This document shows positions 26,652 through 39,496 of a DNA stretch of 45,844 bases, piece by piece. This DNA comes from an uncultured Pelagibacteraceae bacterium. Lineage in GTDB: Bacteria > Pseudomonadota > Alphaproteobacteria > Pelagibacterales > Pelagibacteraceae. Numbering within the stretch: position 1 is the first letter of the stretch; the number at the start of each line of letters is the position of its first letter. The notes under the pieces are model-generated. The model was given only the letters and a program-made list of their open reading frames with translations. It had not been told where the DNA came from and searched no databases. The stretch spans positions 1 to 45,844 of the forward strand of contig CABZJV010000007.1 of assembly GCA_902526115.1 (NCBI GenBank). Direction: 5' to 3'. The position numbers and the translations under genes were made by a program.

Positions 26652-27507
26652 TTTTATCAGCAAAATCTAAATATATTTTTGAAATTTCATGATTTGGGTT
26701 TATTTCTACTAATGGCTTTCCATCATCTGAAGTTTTGCCTATTTCTGGATTAATTGGTATCTCACCTAAAAATTCTTTTTGAAATTCCTCTGCAGTTCTT
26801 TTTACACCTCCCTCACCGAAAATTTTGTATTTTTTTCCATCATCTCCAATAAAAAAACTCATATTATCTACTAATCCTAAAATTTTTACTCCAAGTTTAT
26901 CAAACATTTTAATTCCTCTTTTTACGTCTAAAAGAGCAACTTCTTGTGGAGTGGAAACAATTATTGCGCCATCCATTTTTATTTCTTGAGAAAAAGTAAG
27001 TTGCGTATCTCCAGTCCCTGGAGGCATATCAACAATTATAAAATCTAAATCTTTCCAATTAACTTTCTGAGTAAAAGTTTTAATTGCACTTGTGACCATT
27101 GGGCCACGCCAAATCATAGGCGTTTGTTGGTCAGCCAAGAAACCAATTGACATACATTGAATATCATATTTAACGATCGGATCTAATTTTTGACCATCAC
27201 TTCTAGGCTTCTCATTAATATTAAACATTTTTGGAATTGAAGGGCCATAAATATCTGCATCTAACAACCCAACTTTGCAACCAACTTTTTTTAAGGCTAA
27301 AGCAAGATTCGAAGCAAATGTTGATTTTCCAACTCCACCCTTTGCGCTAGAAATGGCTATTGTAAATTTTGTTCCTAAAATAGGATTTTTGGTGAATTTC
27401 TTTGGTTCAAGCTTCCTTTTCATTGCGTCACTAAGTTCTGGCTTTTTATATGTCATCAATTCATCATTACTTGTTTTTTGCAATAAAGACACTATATACT
27501 TTGGCAT
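26632..27507 (-). CDS. mrp: Mrp/ApbC-family P-loop ATPase (Fe-S cluster carrier type)
   Basis: Mrp/ApbC proteins are MinD-like ATPases implicated in Fe-S cluster transfer. The deviant Walker [10 protein letters not shown] (54-62), [22 protein letters not shown] and [11 protein letters not shown] motifs are clear. The N-terminal MIP18/DUF59 domain found in many Mrp proteins is absent. The Cys-x-x-Cys that follows the NMS motif in cluster-carrying homologues is replaced by [17 protein letters not shown]. The track start (27633) is antisense to hflK. ATG 27507 (291 aa) abuts the hflK ATG with no gap; ATG 27456 (274 aa) would leave 51 bp. I list the longer form but the start is uncertain. Confidence 0.9.
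   Translation of the reverse strand: MPKYIVSLLQKTSNDELMTYKKPELSDAMKRKLEPKKFTKNPILGTKFTIAISSAKGGVGKSTFASNLALALKKVGCKVGLLDADIYGPSIPKMFNINEKPRSDGQKLDPIVKYDIQCMSIGFLADQQTPMIWRGPMVTSAIKTFTQKVNWKDLDFIIVDMPPGTGDTQLTFSQEIKMDGAIIVSTPQEVALLDVKRGIKMFDKLGVKILGLVDNMSFFIGDDGKKYKIFGEGGVKRTAEEFQKEFLGEIPINPEIGKTSDDGKPLVEINPNHEISKIYLDFADKIKSTYL
27471..27500 (+). promoter_or_regulatory. Candidate hflK promoter
   Basis: TTGTTT (27471-27476) and TATACT (27495-27500) are 18 bp apart. The -10 ends 7 nt before the hflK ATG, so transcription would begin at or next to the start codon. The promoter lies within the 5' part of the divergent mrp gene if its longer start is used. Confidence 0.5.
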
Positions 27508-28611
27508 ATGTCGGATGATTTCAGAGGTAGGGGTGGAAGCCCATGGGGATCTCCTCCTGGAGGAGGAAGCAACAATGGATCTGGAAGAGGTCCAAAACCA
27601 CCAAACATTGATGAAATTATAAAAGAAATTCAAGATAAAATTAAAAAATTTTTACCTGGGGGCAAATCATCAGGTGGTAAATCAATTGGTTTGATATTGT
27701 TAGTTTTAGCTTTTGTTTGGTTGGCAAGCGGACTTTACAGAGTTTTACCTGACGAACAGGGTGTTGTGTTAAGATTTGGTAAGTTTATTAAAACTACTCA
27801 ACCAGGATTAAATTATCATATACCCTTTCCTGTAGAAAACGTGCTTACACCTAAAGTTACAAAAGTTAATAGAATAGATATTGGTTTTAGATCTGAGAGA
27901 GATAGTGGTTTTTCAACTGGTGGCGGTGTTGCAGATGTTCCTCAAGAGAGTTTAATGTTAACAGGGGATGAAAACATTGTGAACATAGATTTTTCTGTAT
28001 TTTGGGTAATTAAAGATGCAGGAAATTTTTTATTTAAAATCCAAGACCCTGAGGGAACCGTTAAAGCTGCAGCAGAAACAGCTATGAGAGAGGTTATTGC
28101 AAAAAGTAATATTCAACCAATCTTAACTGAGGGTAGATCTAAAATTGAGGTTGAAACCCAAGAAATTATACAGACTATTTTAGATGATTATGAAAGTGGA
28201 ATTCAAATTACACAGGTACAAACCCAAAAAGCAGATCCCCCAGATCAAGTTATTGATGCATTCAGAGATGTACAGGCTGCTCGAGCAGATATGGAAAGAT
28301 CTAAAAATGAAGCTGAAGCTTATGCTAATGATGTGATCCCAAGAGCTCGAGGGGAAGGCCAAAAAATCTTACAAGCTGCTGAAGCATATAAAAAAGAAGT
28401 TGTAGCAAAAGCAGAGGGTGAAGCTAGTAGATTTTTAGCGATTTATAATGAATACAGAAATGCAAAAGTAGTTACTCAGGAAAGAATGTACTTAGAGACT
28501 ATGGAAAAAGTTTTAGCAGATATCGATAAAGTAATTATTGAAAAAAACGCAGGATCAGGTGTAGTACCTTACTTACCACTTCCTGAATTAAAAAAGAAAG
28601 CGACTAATTAA
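27508..28611 (+). CDS. hflK: FtsH-modulating membrane protein HflK
   Basis: HflK and HflC are SPFH/band-7 proteins that form a large membrane assembly around FtsH and modulate its proteolysis. The 367-aa protein has the family's Gly/Pro-rich N-terminus (GRGGSPWGSPPGGG), one membrane helix at about 60-78, and the band-7 domain starting at YRVLPDEQGVVLRFGKF. A long helical segment rich in Ala, Glu and Lys (AQAARADMERSKNEAEAYAN region) follows. The hflC start is 1 base after its stop codon. No Shine-Dalgarno sequence precedes the ATG. Confidence 0.96.
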   Translation: MSDDFRGRGGSPWGSPPGGGSNNGSGRGPKPPNIDEIIKEIQDKIKKFLPGGKSSGGKSIGLILLVLAFVWLASGLYRVLPDEQGVVLRFGKFIKTTQPGLNYHIPFPVENVLTPKVTKVNRIDIGFRSERDSGFSTGGGVADVPQESLMLTGDENIVNIDFSVFWVIKDAGNFLFKIQDPEGTVKAAAETAMREVIAKSNIQPILTEGRSKIEVETQEIIQTILDDYESGIQITQVQTQKADPPDQVIDAFRDVQAARADMERSKNEAEAYANDVIPRARGEGQKILQAAEAYKKEVVAKAEGEASRFLAIYNEYRNAKVVTQERMYLETMEKVLADIDKVIIEKNAGSGVVPYLPLPELKKKATN

Positions 28612-29484
28612 ATGAAAGCTGGAAAATTTATTGGTGGAATAATTGTTGCAATAGGAGTTCTGGCTTTCTTATCAGTGATAATCGTTAAGGAAGTTAATCA
28701 GGCCATCATTCTTCAATTTGGTGATCCAAAAAGAATAATTACCAAACCTGGTTTGAATTTCAAAATTCCATTTATTCAAAACGTAGTTTACCTTGATAAG
28801 AGAATATTAAACTTGGATACACCTCCAGAGGAGGTTATTGCCTCTGATCAAAAACGTTTAATAGTAGATGCTTTTGCCAGATTTAAGATCGTTGACCCAT
28901 TAAAATTTTATATTTCGGTTGGAGATGAAAGAGTTGCAAGATCAAGATTGTCTACCATTATAAATTCAAGAATAAGAAATGTTTTAGGTCAGGAAGAATT
29001 GCAAACTTTACTTTCTCAAGATAGATCAAAACAAATGGCATTGATAAAAGAAGGTGTAAACAATGAAGCACAAAATTTTGGAATAACGATTGTTGATGTA
29101 AGAATTAAAAGAGCTGACCTTCCACAGGCTAACAGTGATGCAATTTATCGAAGAATGCAGACAGAACGGGAAAGAGAAGCAAAAGAATTTAGAGCAAAAG
29201 GAGCAGAGATGGCAGTTACCATTACTTCAACTGCAGACAAAGAGGTTACAGTTATTTTAGCAGAGTCGCAAAAACAGTCAGAGATTATGAAAGGGGAAGG
29301 TGATGGTTTGAGAAATAAAATCTTTGCTGATGCCTTTGGTCAAGATCCAGAATTTTTTGCATTTTATAGAGCAATGCAGGCTTATGAAAAAGCGTTAATT
29401 GGGGGAGAAACTTCTTTGATTTTATCTCCTGATAGTGAATTCTTCAAATTTTTTGGAAATATAAAACCTGAAATTCAACAATAA
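28612..29484 (+). CDS. hflC: FtsH-modulating membrane protein HflC
   Basis: HflC is the partner of HflK in the FtsH-HflKC complex. The 290-aa protein begins with a single N-terminal membrane helix (about 5-25). The band-7 domain follows (VNQAIILQFGDPKRIITKPGLNFKIPF), then a helical region (RMQTEREREAKEFRAKGAEM) and a C-terminal segment ending SPDSEFFKFFG, typical of HflC. It starts immediately after hflK and precedes a DUF2065 gene by 7 bp. Confidence 0.96.
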   Translation: MKAGKFIGGIIVAIGVLAFLSVIIVKEVNQAIILQFGDPKRIITKPGLNFKIPFIQNVVYLDKRILNLDTPPEEVIASDQKRLIVDAFARFKIVDPLKFYISVGDERVARSRLSTIINSRIRNVLGQEELQTLLSQDRSKQMALIKEGVNNEAQNFGITIVDVRIKRADLPQANSDAIYRRMQTEREREAKEFRAKGAEMAVTITSTADKEVTVILAESQKQSEIMKGEGDGLRNKIFADAFGQDPEFFAFYRAMQAYEKALIGGETSLILSPDSEFFKFFGNIKPEIQQ

Positions 29485-29491
29485 TCTTTAA

Positions 29492-29677
29492 ATGAATGAG
29501 CTAGTCATAGCTTTTGGTTTATTCTTATTCATTGAGGGAATTTTGTATGCCATATTTCCATCAAAAATGAAAAATATGTTAAAAAAATTAGAACTTGTAA
29601 AAGATAGTCAGTTGAGATCAGGAGGGCTTATCTCTGCAATTATCGGATTTATAATTATTTATTATATAAAAAGTTAA
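29492..29677 (+). CDS. DUF2065 (YjeT-like) small membrane protein
   Basis: A 61-aa protein with two hydrophobic helices (about 3-22 and 43-60) joined by a basic linker (PSKMKNMLKKLE). The pattern FLFIEGILYAIFPSKMKNML matches the DUF2065/YjeT family. In enterobacteria yjeT lies next to hflKC, and the same neighbourhood here supports the call. Its role is not established; an accessory part in the HflKC-FtsH assembly is an inference from context. degP begins 1 base after the stop. Confidence 0.88.
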   Translation: MNELVIAFGLFLFIEGILYAIFPSKMKNMLKKLELVKDSQLRSGGLISAIIGFIIIYYIKS

Positions 29678-29678
29678 A

Positions 29679-31088
29679 ATGGAAAAATTCAAAATTATCT
29701 TTATAACTTTAATTTTATCATTGAGTTCTTTAACTCAATCTTATTCCAAACCCGTTCCAGAGTCGTTTGCAGATCTTGCTGAAAAATTGATGCCATCCGT
29801 TGTAAATATTTCGACCTCAACAACAGTTGTTACTAAATCTAATCCACTTCCATTTCAATTTCCTCCAGGATCACCGTTTGGAGATATGTTTAAAGAGTTT
29901 GGTGACCCTCAAGAAAGAAAATCATCCGCATTAGGTTCAGGGTTTATAATTGATGAAAAAGGAATTGTTATAACCAACAATCACGTAATTCAAGATGCGG
30001 ACGACATAATCGTAAGAGTAAATGGCGATCAAGAGTTTAAGGCAAAAGTTTTAGGAGCAGATCCATTAATGGATATAGCTGTTTTGCAACTAGAAACTAA
30101 TGAAAAGTTTATACCAGTTGCTTTTGGTGATTCTGATAAAGCTAGAATTGGCGATTGGGTGATTGCTATTGGAAATCCATTTGGCTTAGGAGGAACCGTC
30201 ACAGCAGGGATAATCTCAGCAAGAAATAGATCAATTGGATTGTCTAGGTATGAAGATTTTATTCAAACAGATGCCTCTATTAATTCTGGAAATTCTGGTG
30301 GACCTTTATTTGATATGGAGGGAAATGTTATCGGAATTAATACTGCTATTTTAGGTCGAAATGGTTCAATTGGTATTGGATTTTCAATTCCATCAAACAG
30401 TGCACAAATTGTAATTGATCAATTAATCGAATTTGGAGAAACAAAAAGAGGATGGCTTGGAGTAAGAATACAAGATGTGACTAAAGAAATTGCAGAAGTT
30501 GAAAAATTAGATAAACCAAGAGGCGCTCTAGTTGCAAGTGTTGCAGAAAATAGTCCTTCAGAAAAAGCAGGAATAAAAGCTGGGGATATTATTTTAGAAT
30601 TTAATGGTCAAAGAATTAATCAAATGAAAGAACTGCCAGCAATTGTTGCCAGAACACAAGTTGGCAAAAATGTAGAAGTAAAAATTTGGAGAGAAAAAAA
30701 AGAAATCATTAAAAATGTTCTTTTAGGAAGACTGGAGACATCAGAAGACTTTAAAGTAAGCGAAAAACAAAAACCAAAAGATAGAATAAATCAGATTGAG
30801 GATTTAAAAATAACTGTAAGAACTTTAAATAAACAGGATATCAAAAATCGTAAATTACCAAATCAAACCTCTGGGCTTGTCATAACTGGAATTCAAAATA
30901 ATAGTCCTTTAGCTGGTTCAGTTCAGGTGAATAGTATTATTGTTGAAGCTCAAAAAGAAAGAATTAAAACTGTTGATGATTTAAAAAAAATAACGAAGCA
31001 AGTTTTAAATTCAAATCAAAAAACAATATTGCTCGCAATTTATAATAATCAAAATCAGAGAAGATATATTGGAATTAAGTTAGATTAA
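29679..31088 (+). CDS. degP: Periplasmic serine protease, DegP/HtrA (Do) family
   Basis: DegP/DegQ proteins are periplasmic proteases and chaperones for misfolded envelope proteins. The 469-aa precursor has a signal peptide (about 1-23) and a trypsin-like domain with the triad His102 (TNNHVI), Asp132 (LMDIAVL) and Ser206 (GNSGGP). A PDZ1 domain (about 250-345, starting GWLGVRIQDV) and a degenerate PDZ2 (about 375-469) follow. The Q-linker between the first strands is short and proline-rich. With HflKC and DUF2065 upstream it forms an envelope quality-control cluster. miaA follows after 2 bp. Confidence 0.95.
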   Translation: MEKFKIIFITLILSLSSLTQSYSKPVPESFADLAEKLMPSVVNISTSTTVVTKSNPLPFQFPPGSPFGDMFKEFGDPQERKSSALGSGFIIDEKGIVITNNHVIQDADDIIVRVNGDQEFKAKVLGADPLMDIAVLQLETNEKFIPVAFGDSDKARIGDWVIAIGNPFGLGGTVTAGIISARNRSIGLSRYEDFIQTDASINSGNSGGPLFDMEGNVIGINTAILGRNGSIGIGFSIPSNSAQIVIDQLIEFGETKRGWLGVRIQDVTKEIAEVEKLDKPRGALVASVAENSPSEKAGIKAGDIILEFNGQRINQMKELPAIVARTQVGKNVEVKIWREKKEIIKNVLLGRLETSEDFKVSEKQKPKDRINQIEDLKITVRTLNKQDIKNRKLPNQTSGLVITGIQNNSPLAGSVQVNSIIVEAQKERIKTVDDLKKITKQVLNSNQKTILLAIYNNQNQRRYIGIKLD

Positions 31089-31090
31089 TC

Positions 31091-31999
31091 ATGGATTTTA
31101 AATCCAAGATTATATTAATTTCAGGACCAACTGCTTCAGGAAAATCAAGTTTTGCTATTAAACTAGCAAAAAAAATTAATGGAGAAATTATAAATGCTGA
31201 CAGCATGCAAGTTTACAAGCAATTAAAAATTCTTTCTGCAAGACCAGATCCAAAAAAATACAAAAAAATAAGACATCATTTATATGGCTTTCAGGATGTA
31301 ACGAAAAATTTTTCAACTGGAAATTGGTTGAAATTAGTATTTAAAAAAATTGAAGAAATTAAAAAAAGAAAAAAAACTCCAATCCTTGTAGGAGGAACTG
31401 GATTATATTTTAAGGCATTAACTGATGGACTTGTAAAAATTCCAAATATACCGATAAAGATAAGAAATCAAATAAGAGCTCAACAATTAAAGATCGGTCA
31501 AAATAGGTTCTTTAAAAAACTTTTAAAAATCGATCCAGTCTCTAAAAATAAAATTAATCCAACAGATACCCATAGGTCTATAAGAGCCTATGAAGTAAAA
31601 ACATATACTCAAAAATCAATTCATGAGTGGTATAAAAATACAAAATCAAATTTTAAACAAAGTGATTTTTTTAAAATTTACATTGATTTCCCTCGTACAG
31701 AGTTAATTGAGAAGATTAATGTTAGATCCAAGGAAATTGTTGAAAATGGGGCTATCAAAGAAGTAAAAAATTTTTTAAAATTAAAGGTGCGAAAAGACAA
31801 AAGTGTTAATAAAGCGATTGGCATCAATGAAATTAGACAATACTTAAATAATAAAAAGGAATTGGAAGAAATTATTGAAAATATATCAATAAAAACTAGA
31901 CAATACGCTAAAAGGCAAAGTACTTGGGCAAGAGGCAATATGAATTCTTGGTTCAAATTGAAACCGGGTGAGTTAAATAATTTTTTAAAAAAAATTTAA
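31091..31999 (+). CDS. miaA: tRNA dimethylallyltransferase MiaA
   Basis: MiaA transfers a dimethylallyl group to A37 of tRNAs reading UNN codons. The 302-aa protein has the P-loop GPTASGKS (12-19), NADSMQVYKQLKILSARP, LVGGTGLYFKALTDG, DTHRSIRAYEV and the C-terminal TRQYAKRQSTWARGN motif. It is the last gene of the hflK run before the ilv promoter. miaA close to hflKC is also seen in enterobacteria, there with hfq and hflX, which are absent here. Confidence 0.97.
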   Translation: MDFKSKIILISGPTASGKSSFAIKLAKKINGEIINADSMQVYKQLKILSARPDPKKYKKIRHHLYGFQDVTKNFSTGNWLKLVFKKIEEIKKRKKTPILVGGTGLYFKALTDGLVKIPNIPIKIRNQIRAQQLKIGQNRFFKKLLKIDPVSKNKINPTDTHRSIRAYEVKTYTQKSIHEWYKNTKSNFKQSDFFKIYIDFPRTELIEKINVRSKEIVENGAIKEVKNFLKLKVRKDKSVNKAIGINEIRQYLNNKKELEEIIENISIKTRQYAKRQSTWARGNMNSWFKLKPGELNNFLKKI

Positions 32000-32015
32000 A
32001 TATCTTAATCAAAAC

Positions 32016-32045
32016 TTGACCAATCAGCACAACTTCAGCTAGATT
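32016..32045 (+). promoter_or_regulatory. Candidate ilvB promoter
   Basis: TTGACC (32016-32021) and TAGATT (32040-32045) are 18 bp apart in the 51-bp miaA-ilvB gap. The -10 ends 5 nt before the ATG, so initiation would fall at or within the start codon. This leaves no room for an attenuator or leader peptide ahead of the branched-chain amino acid operon. Confidence 0.5.
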
Positions 32046-32050
32046 GCGAA

Positions 32051-33817
32051 ATGTCAAAATTATATACAGGAGCAGAAATTGTATTTAAATGCCTCGAGGA
32101 TCAAAAGGTAGAGCATATTTTTGGATATCCTGGAGGAGCAGTTTTACCAATTTATGATGAGCTTAAAAATCATTCCTTAATAAAACATATATTAGTAAGA
32201 CATGAACAAGGTGCAGGTCATGCAGCAGAAGGTTATGCAAGGTCTTCTGGTAAACCAGGCGTAGTTTTAGTTACATCTGGACCTGGAGCAACAAATGTTG
32301 TCACAGCATTGACTGATGCATACATGGACTCCGTTCCTTTAGTTTGTATTTCTGGCCAAGTTCCAACACATTTAATTGGAACTGATGCGTTTCAAGAATG
32401 TGACACGACAGGTATTACAAGACCTTGCACAAAACATAATTGGTTAGTTAAAGATATTGATGATCTTTCAAATATAATGCATGAAGCGTTTAAAGTTGCA
32501 ACAACTGGAAGACCAGGTCCTGTTTTAGTTGATATTCCAAAAGATATTCAATTTGCAAAAACTAAATATAAAAAACCAAAAAAAGAAAAAAAATCAAATG
32601 GAAAACCTATTAATAAATTTTCTCAAAAACAAATTGATCAATTAGTTGATCTATTTAACAATGCAAAAAAACCAGTTATTTATAGTGGTGGTGGAGTAAT
32701 CAACTCAGGTCCAAAGGCAAGTGATGCATTAAGAGAATTAGTAGAATTAACAGGATTTCCAATAACTTCAACTCTACAAGGTTTAGGTGCTTATCCTGGT
32801 GATGACAATCAATTCTTAGGTATGTTAGGTATGCATGGAACTTACGAGGCAAATAATGCTATGCACGATTGTGATCTTTTAATAAATATTGGGGCAAGAT
32901 TTGATGATCGAATAACTGGAAAAATAGATGAATTTTCTCCAAATTCAAAAAAAGTTCATATTGATATAGATCCTTCATCTATAAATAAAATTATTAAAGT
33001 TGATCTTGCTATTGTTGGAGACGTGGCAAAAGTAATTGCTAAGGTTAATAAAACAATATTGAAGAAAAAAAATGGATACAGTAAATCAAATAAGTCAAAT
33101 ATTGCTAAATGGTGGGAACAAATACAAAAGTGGAGAAGTAAAGATTCTCTTAACTTTATTAATAGCAATGAAAGTATTAAACCTCAGCATGCTGTTCAGA
33201 GATTGTACGAGTTGACAAAACATAAAGATACTTATGTAACAACTGAAGTAGGCCAACATCAAATGTGGGCAGCACAACATTATAAATTTAATAAACCAAA
33301 TAGATGGATGACATCAGGTGGCTTAGGCACTATGGGTTATGGTCTGCCGGCTGCAGTAGGAGTACAAATTGCGCATCCTGATAAGCTAGTAGTTGATATT
33401 GCTGGAGAAGCCTCCGTATTGATGACAATGCAAGAAATGTCTACTGCAGTTCAATACAATTTACCAATCAAAATTTTTATTTTGAACAATCAGTACATGG
33501 GCATGGTTAGGCAATGGCAAGAACTTTTGCATGAAAAGAATTACTCAGAGAGTTATTCTGAAGCACTTCCTGATTTTTTAAAAATGGCCGAAGCTTATGG
33601 CTGTAAAGGAATTAAAGCAGAAAATCCATCAGAATTAGACGACAAAATACAAGAAATGATTGATTATAATGGTCCAGTAATTTTTGACTGTCATGTTGAT
33701 CCAAATGAAAATTGCTTTCCGATGATACCTTCAGGTAAACCACACAATCAAATGATCTTAGGACCTAATGATCAAGAAGATAATAAAATCAAGGGAAAAG
33801 GCAAAGCCTTAGTCTAA
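32051..33817 (+). CDS. ilvB: Acetolactate synthase large (catalytic) subunit IlvB
   Basis: The enzyme makes acetolactate or acetohydroxybutyrate with TPP and FAD, the first common step of Val, Leu and Ile synthesis. The 588-aa protein has the catalytic Glu52 in [28 protein letters not shown], the FAD domain with GGGVINSG, and the TPP domain. The Mg/TPP motif normally reads GDG or GDA followed 25-30 residues later by NN. Here it is GEAS with Glu at position 453 (codon GAA) where Asp is usual; the [13 protein letters not shown] end is normal. ilvN follows after 5 bp. Confidence 0.96.
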   Translation: MSKLYTGAEIVFKCLEDQKVEHIFGYPGGAVLPIYDELKNHSLIKHILVRHEQGAGHAAEGYARSSGKPGVVLVTSGPGATNVVTALTDAYMDSVPLVCISGQVPTHLIGTDAFQECDTTGITRPCTKHNWLVKDIDDLSNIMHEAFKVATTGRPGPVLVDIPKDIQFAKTKYKKPKKEKKSNGKPINKFSQKQIDQLVDLFNNAKKPVIYSGGGVINSGPKASDALRELVELTGFPITSTLQGLGAYPGDDNQFLGMLGMHGTYEANNAMHDCDLLINIGARFDDRITGKIDEFSPNSKKVHIDIDPSSINKIIKVDLAIVGDVAKVIAKVNKTILKKKNGYSKSNKSNIAKWWEQIQKWRSKDSLNFINSNESIKPQHAVQRLYELTKHKDTYVTTEVGQHQMWAAQHYKFNKPNRWMTSGGLGTMGYGLPAAVGVQIAHPDKLVVDIAGEASVLMTMQEMSTAVQYNLPIKIFILNNQYMGMVRQWQELLHEKNYSESYSEALPDFLKMAEAYGCKGIKAENPSELDDKIQEMIDYNGPVIFDCHVDPNENCFPMIPSGKPHNQMILGPNDQEDNKIKGKGKALV

Positions 33818-33822
33818 TTATA

Positions 33823-35413
<1,591 letters not shown>

Positions 35414-35469
35414 ATTTTAATATAGACCCAAAGAGATCATTTTATTATAAGAAATAAATGACATTTGTT

Positions 35470-35497
35470 TTGCAATCTCACTTATAGATTGTATTAT
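35470..35497 (+). promoter_or_regulatory. Candidate leuA promoter
   Basis: TTGCAA (35470-35475) with TATTAT (35492-35497, 16 bp) or TTATAA (35494-35499, 18 bp) precedes leuA and predicts a leader of roughly 14 nt. It would also serve the mre-mrd genes, which overlap leuA. Confidence 0.45.
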
Positions 35498-35518
35498 AAA
35501 TTTTCGATAAATTTAGTT

Positions 35519-38124
<2,606 letters not shown>

Positions 38125-38129
38125 TTGAG

Positions 38130-38978
38130 ATGGCAGGAGGCAGAGACGATTTCGTAATTGCCTTTAGATCTGCCTTTTTAAAAAAAAAAGATAAACAAAA
38201 ATTTTCTTTATTTAGTTTGATTTTATTATCTTTGGTTGTAATTATCTTAAGTAATCTAAATTTTAAACCAATACAACTTGTTAAAATTAGCATTAAAGAA
38301 ATTATATACAGGACATCTTTTTTAATATCCAAACCTGAAAACTATCTTCAAAATCTAAATTCAAAATTCAATGAACATATGAACTTATTAGAAAAATTTA
38401 AAAATACAAAATCTGAATTAGAAATTTTAAAAGAAGAAAAAATTATTAATAATTTTTTAAAATTAGAAAATGAAAAATTAAGAAGTTTAATCGATGAAAA
38501 TATTAACTCTAACGAAATATTAGCCAAAGTAATGATTGATAGAGAAAGTCCCTTTTTAAGAACCATCATTTTAAATAAAGGCACTAAGGATAACATAAAA
38601 TTAGGTATGGCTATAATTGATGGTGTTTATCTTGTTGGGCAAATAATTGAGGTTAATTATTCAAACTCCAGAGCTTTATTGCTGTCTGATTTAAACAGTA
38701 AAATACCGTCTGTCCTAGCTCCTCAAAATATGCAAGTTGTAATTTCAGGCACTGGAAAGAATTATGGAATTATCGAGCATACAAAAGATGATTTTACTGA
38801 AAATCTTATAAATACGGAAACTATAATTTATACTTCAGGTCTAGGAGGTCTTTTTAAACCTGGTATCCCAATTGGTAAAATTTCTAAAGATAAAAAAAAC
38901 AAAGTAAATTTTTTTTCAGATTTTTCTCAACTGGATTATGTAAAAATAATTTCCTTTAATTATGGAGATAAAAGATAA
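38130..38978 (+). CDS. mreC: Rod shape-determining protein MreC
   Basis: MreC links MreB to the periplasmic wall synthases. The 282-aa protein has one membrane helix at about 30-50, a coiled coil (about 80-120) and a beta-rich periplasmic domain including MIDRESPFLRTIILNKGTKDNIKLGM, the family's best-conserved block. Its stop and the mreD start overlap (TAATG). The antisense ORFs listed in the track are shadows. Confidence 0.93.
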   Translation: MAGGRDDFVIAFRSAFLKKKDKQKFSLFSLILLSLVVIILSNLNFKPIQLVKISIKEIIYRTSFLISKPENYLQNLNSKFNEHMNLLEKFKNTKSELEILKEEKIINNFLKLENEKLRSLIDENINSNEILAKVMIDRESPFLRTIILNKGTKDNIKLGMAIIDGVYLVGQIIEVNYSNSRALLLSDLNSKIPSVLAPQNMQVVISGTGKNYGIIEHTKDDFTENLINTETIIYTSGLGGLFKPGIPIGKISKDKKNKVNFFSDFSQLDYVKIISFNYGDKR

Positions 38979-39496
38979 TGTCATCTCTAAACAAAAGTTC
39001 ATTTCTAAAAGTATTCTTATCTTATTTACCTCTAATTTTTTTGTTTGCATCAGTATTTAATGAATTTGATTTTAATTACTTAGAAATTGAAAATTTTTCA
39101 TTTAATTTTGTTCATATTTTAATTTTTTATTGGACATTAAAAAATTTAGATCGATTTGGATATTTATCAATTTTTCTAGCTGGAGTTATAAACGATGTTG
39201 TCGTTGGAATTCCTATTGGAGTAAGTAGTTTTTGTTATTTGATACTTTGTTCCGTTACTGCATATATAAGAAATATTACATTAAGACCTAATTTTGTTAA
39301 AGATTGGTTTTCATTTTTATTTACAATTATACTAATTAACTCAATACAAGTGATTATCTTAGATTTAATTTTTCTTATAGAAATTAGTTATATTAGTTAT
39401 TTAACTAATTCTGGTATCACATTTCTTTTTTACCCAATTTTTTTTATACTATTTAATTTTTTAAACCAAAGTCTGTCCAACAAAAAAAATGATTAA
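38978..39496 (+). CDS. mreD: Rod shape-determining protein MreD
   Basis: MreD is a small integral membrane protein of the elongasome. The 172-aa sequence has about five hydrophobic helices and the family-like FLAGVINDVVVGIPIGVSS segment, equivalent to the usual GLLxDxxxGxPLG motif. Sequence conservation in this family is low; the position between mreC and mrdA makes the call firm. It overlaps mrdA by 8 bp. Confidence 0.9.
   Translation: MSSLNKSSFLKVFLSYLPLIFLFASVFNEFDFNYLEIENFSFNFVHILIFYWTLKNLDRFGYLSIFLAGVINDVVVGIPIGVSSFCYLILCSVTAYIRNITLRPNFVKDWFSFLFTIILINSIQVIILDLIFLIEISYISYLTNSGITFLFYPIFFILFNFLNQSLSNKKND

Noticed and set aside
27508-27633. N-terminal extension of the mrp ORF (start at 27633)
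   Set aside because: It is antisense to the Gly-rich start of hflK and gives low-complexity residues unlike any Mrp.
35458-35487. Leader peptide (MTFVLQSHL) ahead of leuA as an attenuator
   Set aside because: Only two leucines, no terminator/antiterminator pair could be drawn, and it overlaps the best promoter match.
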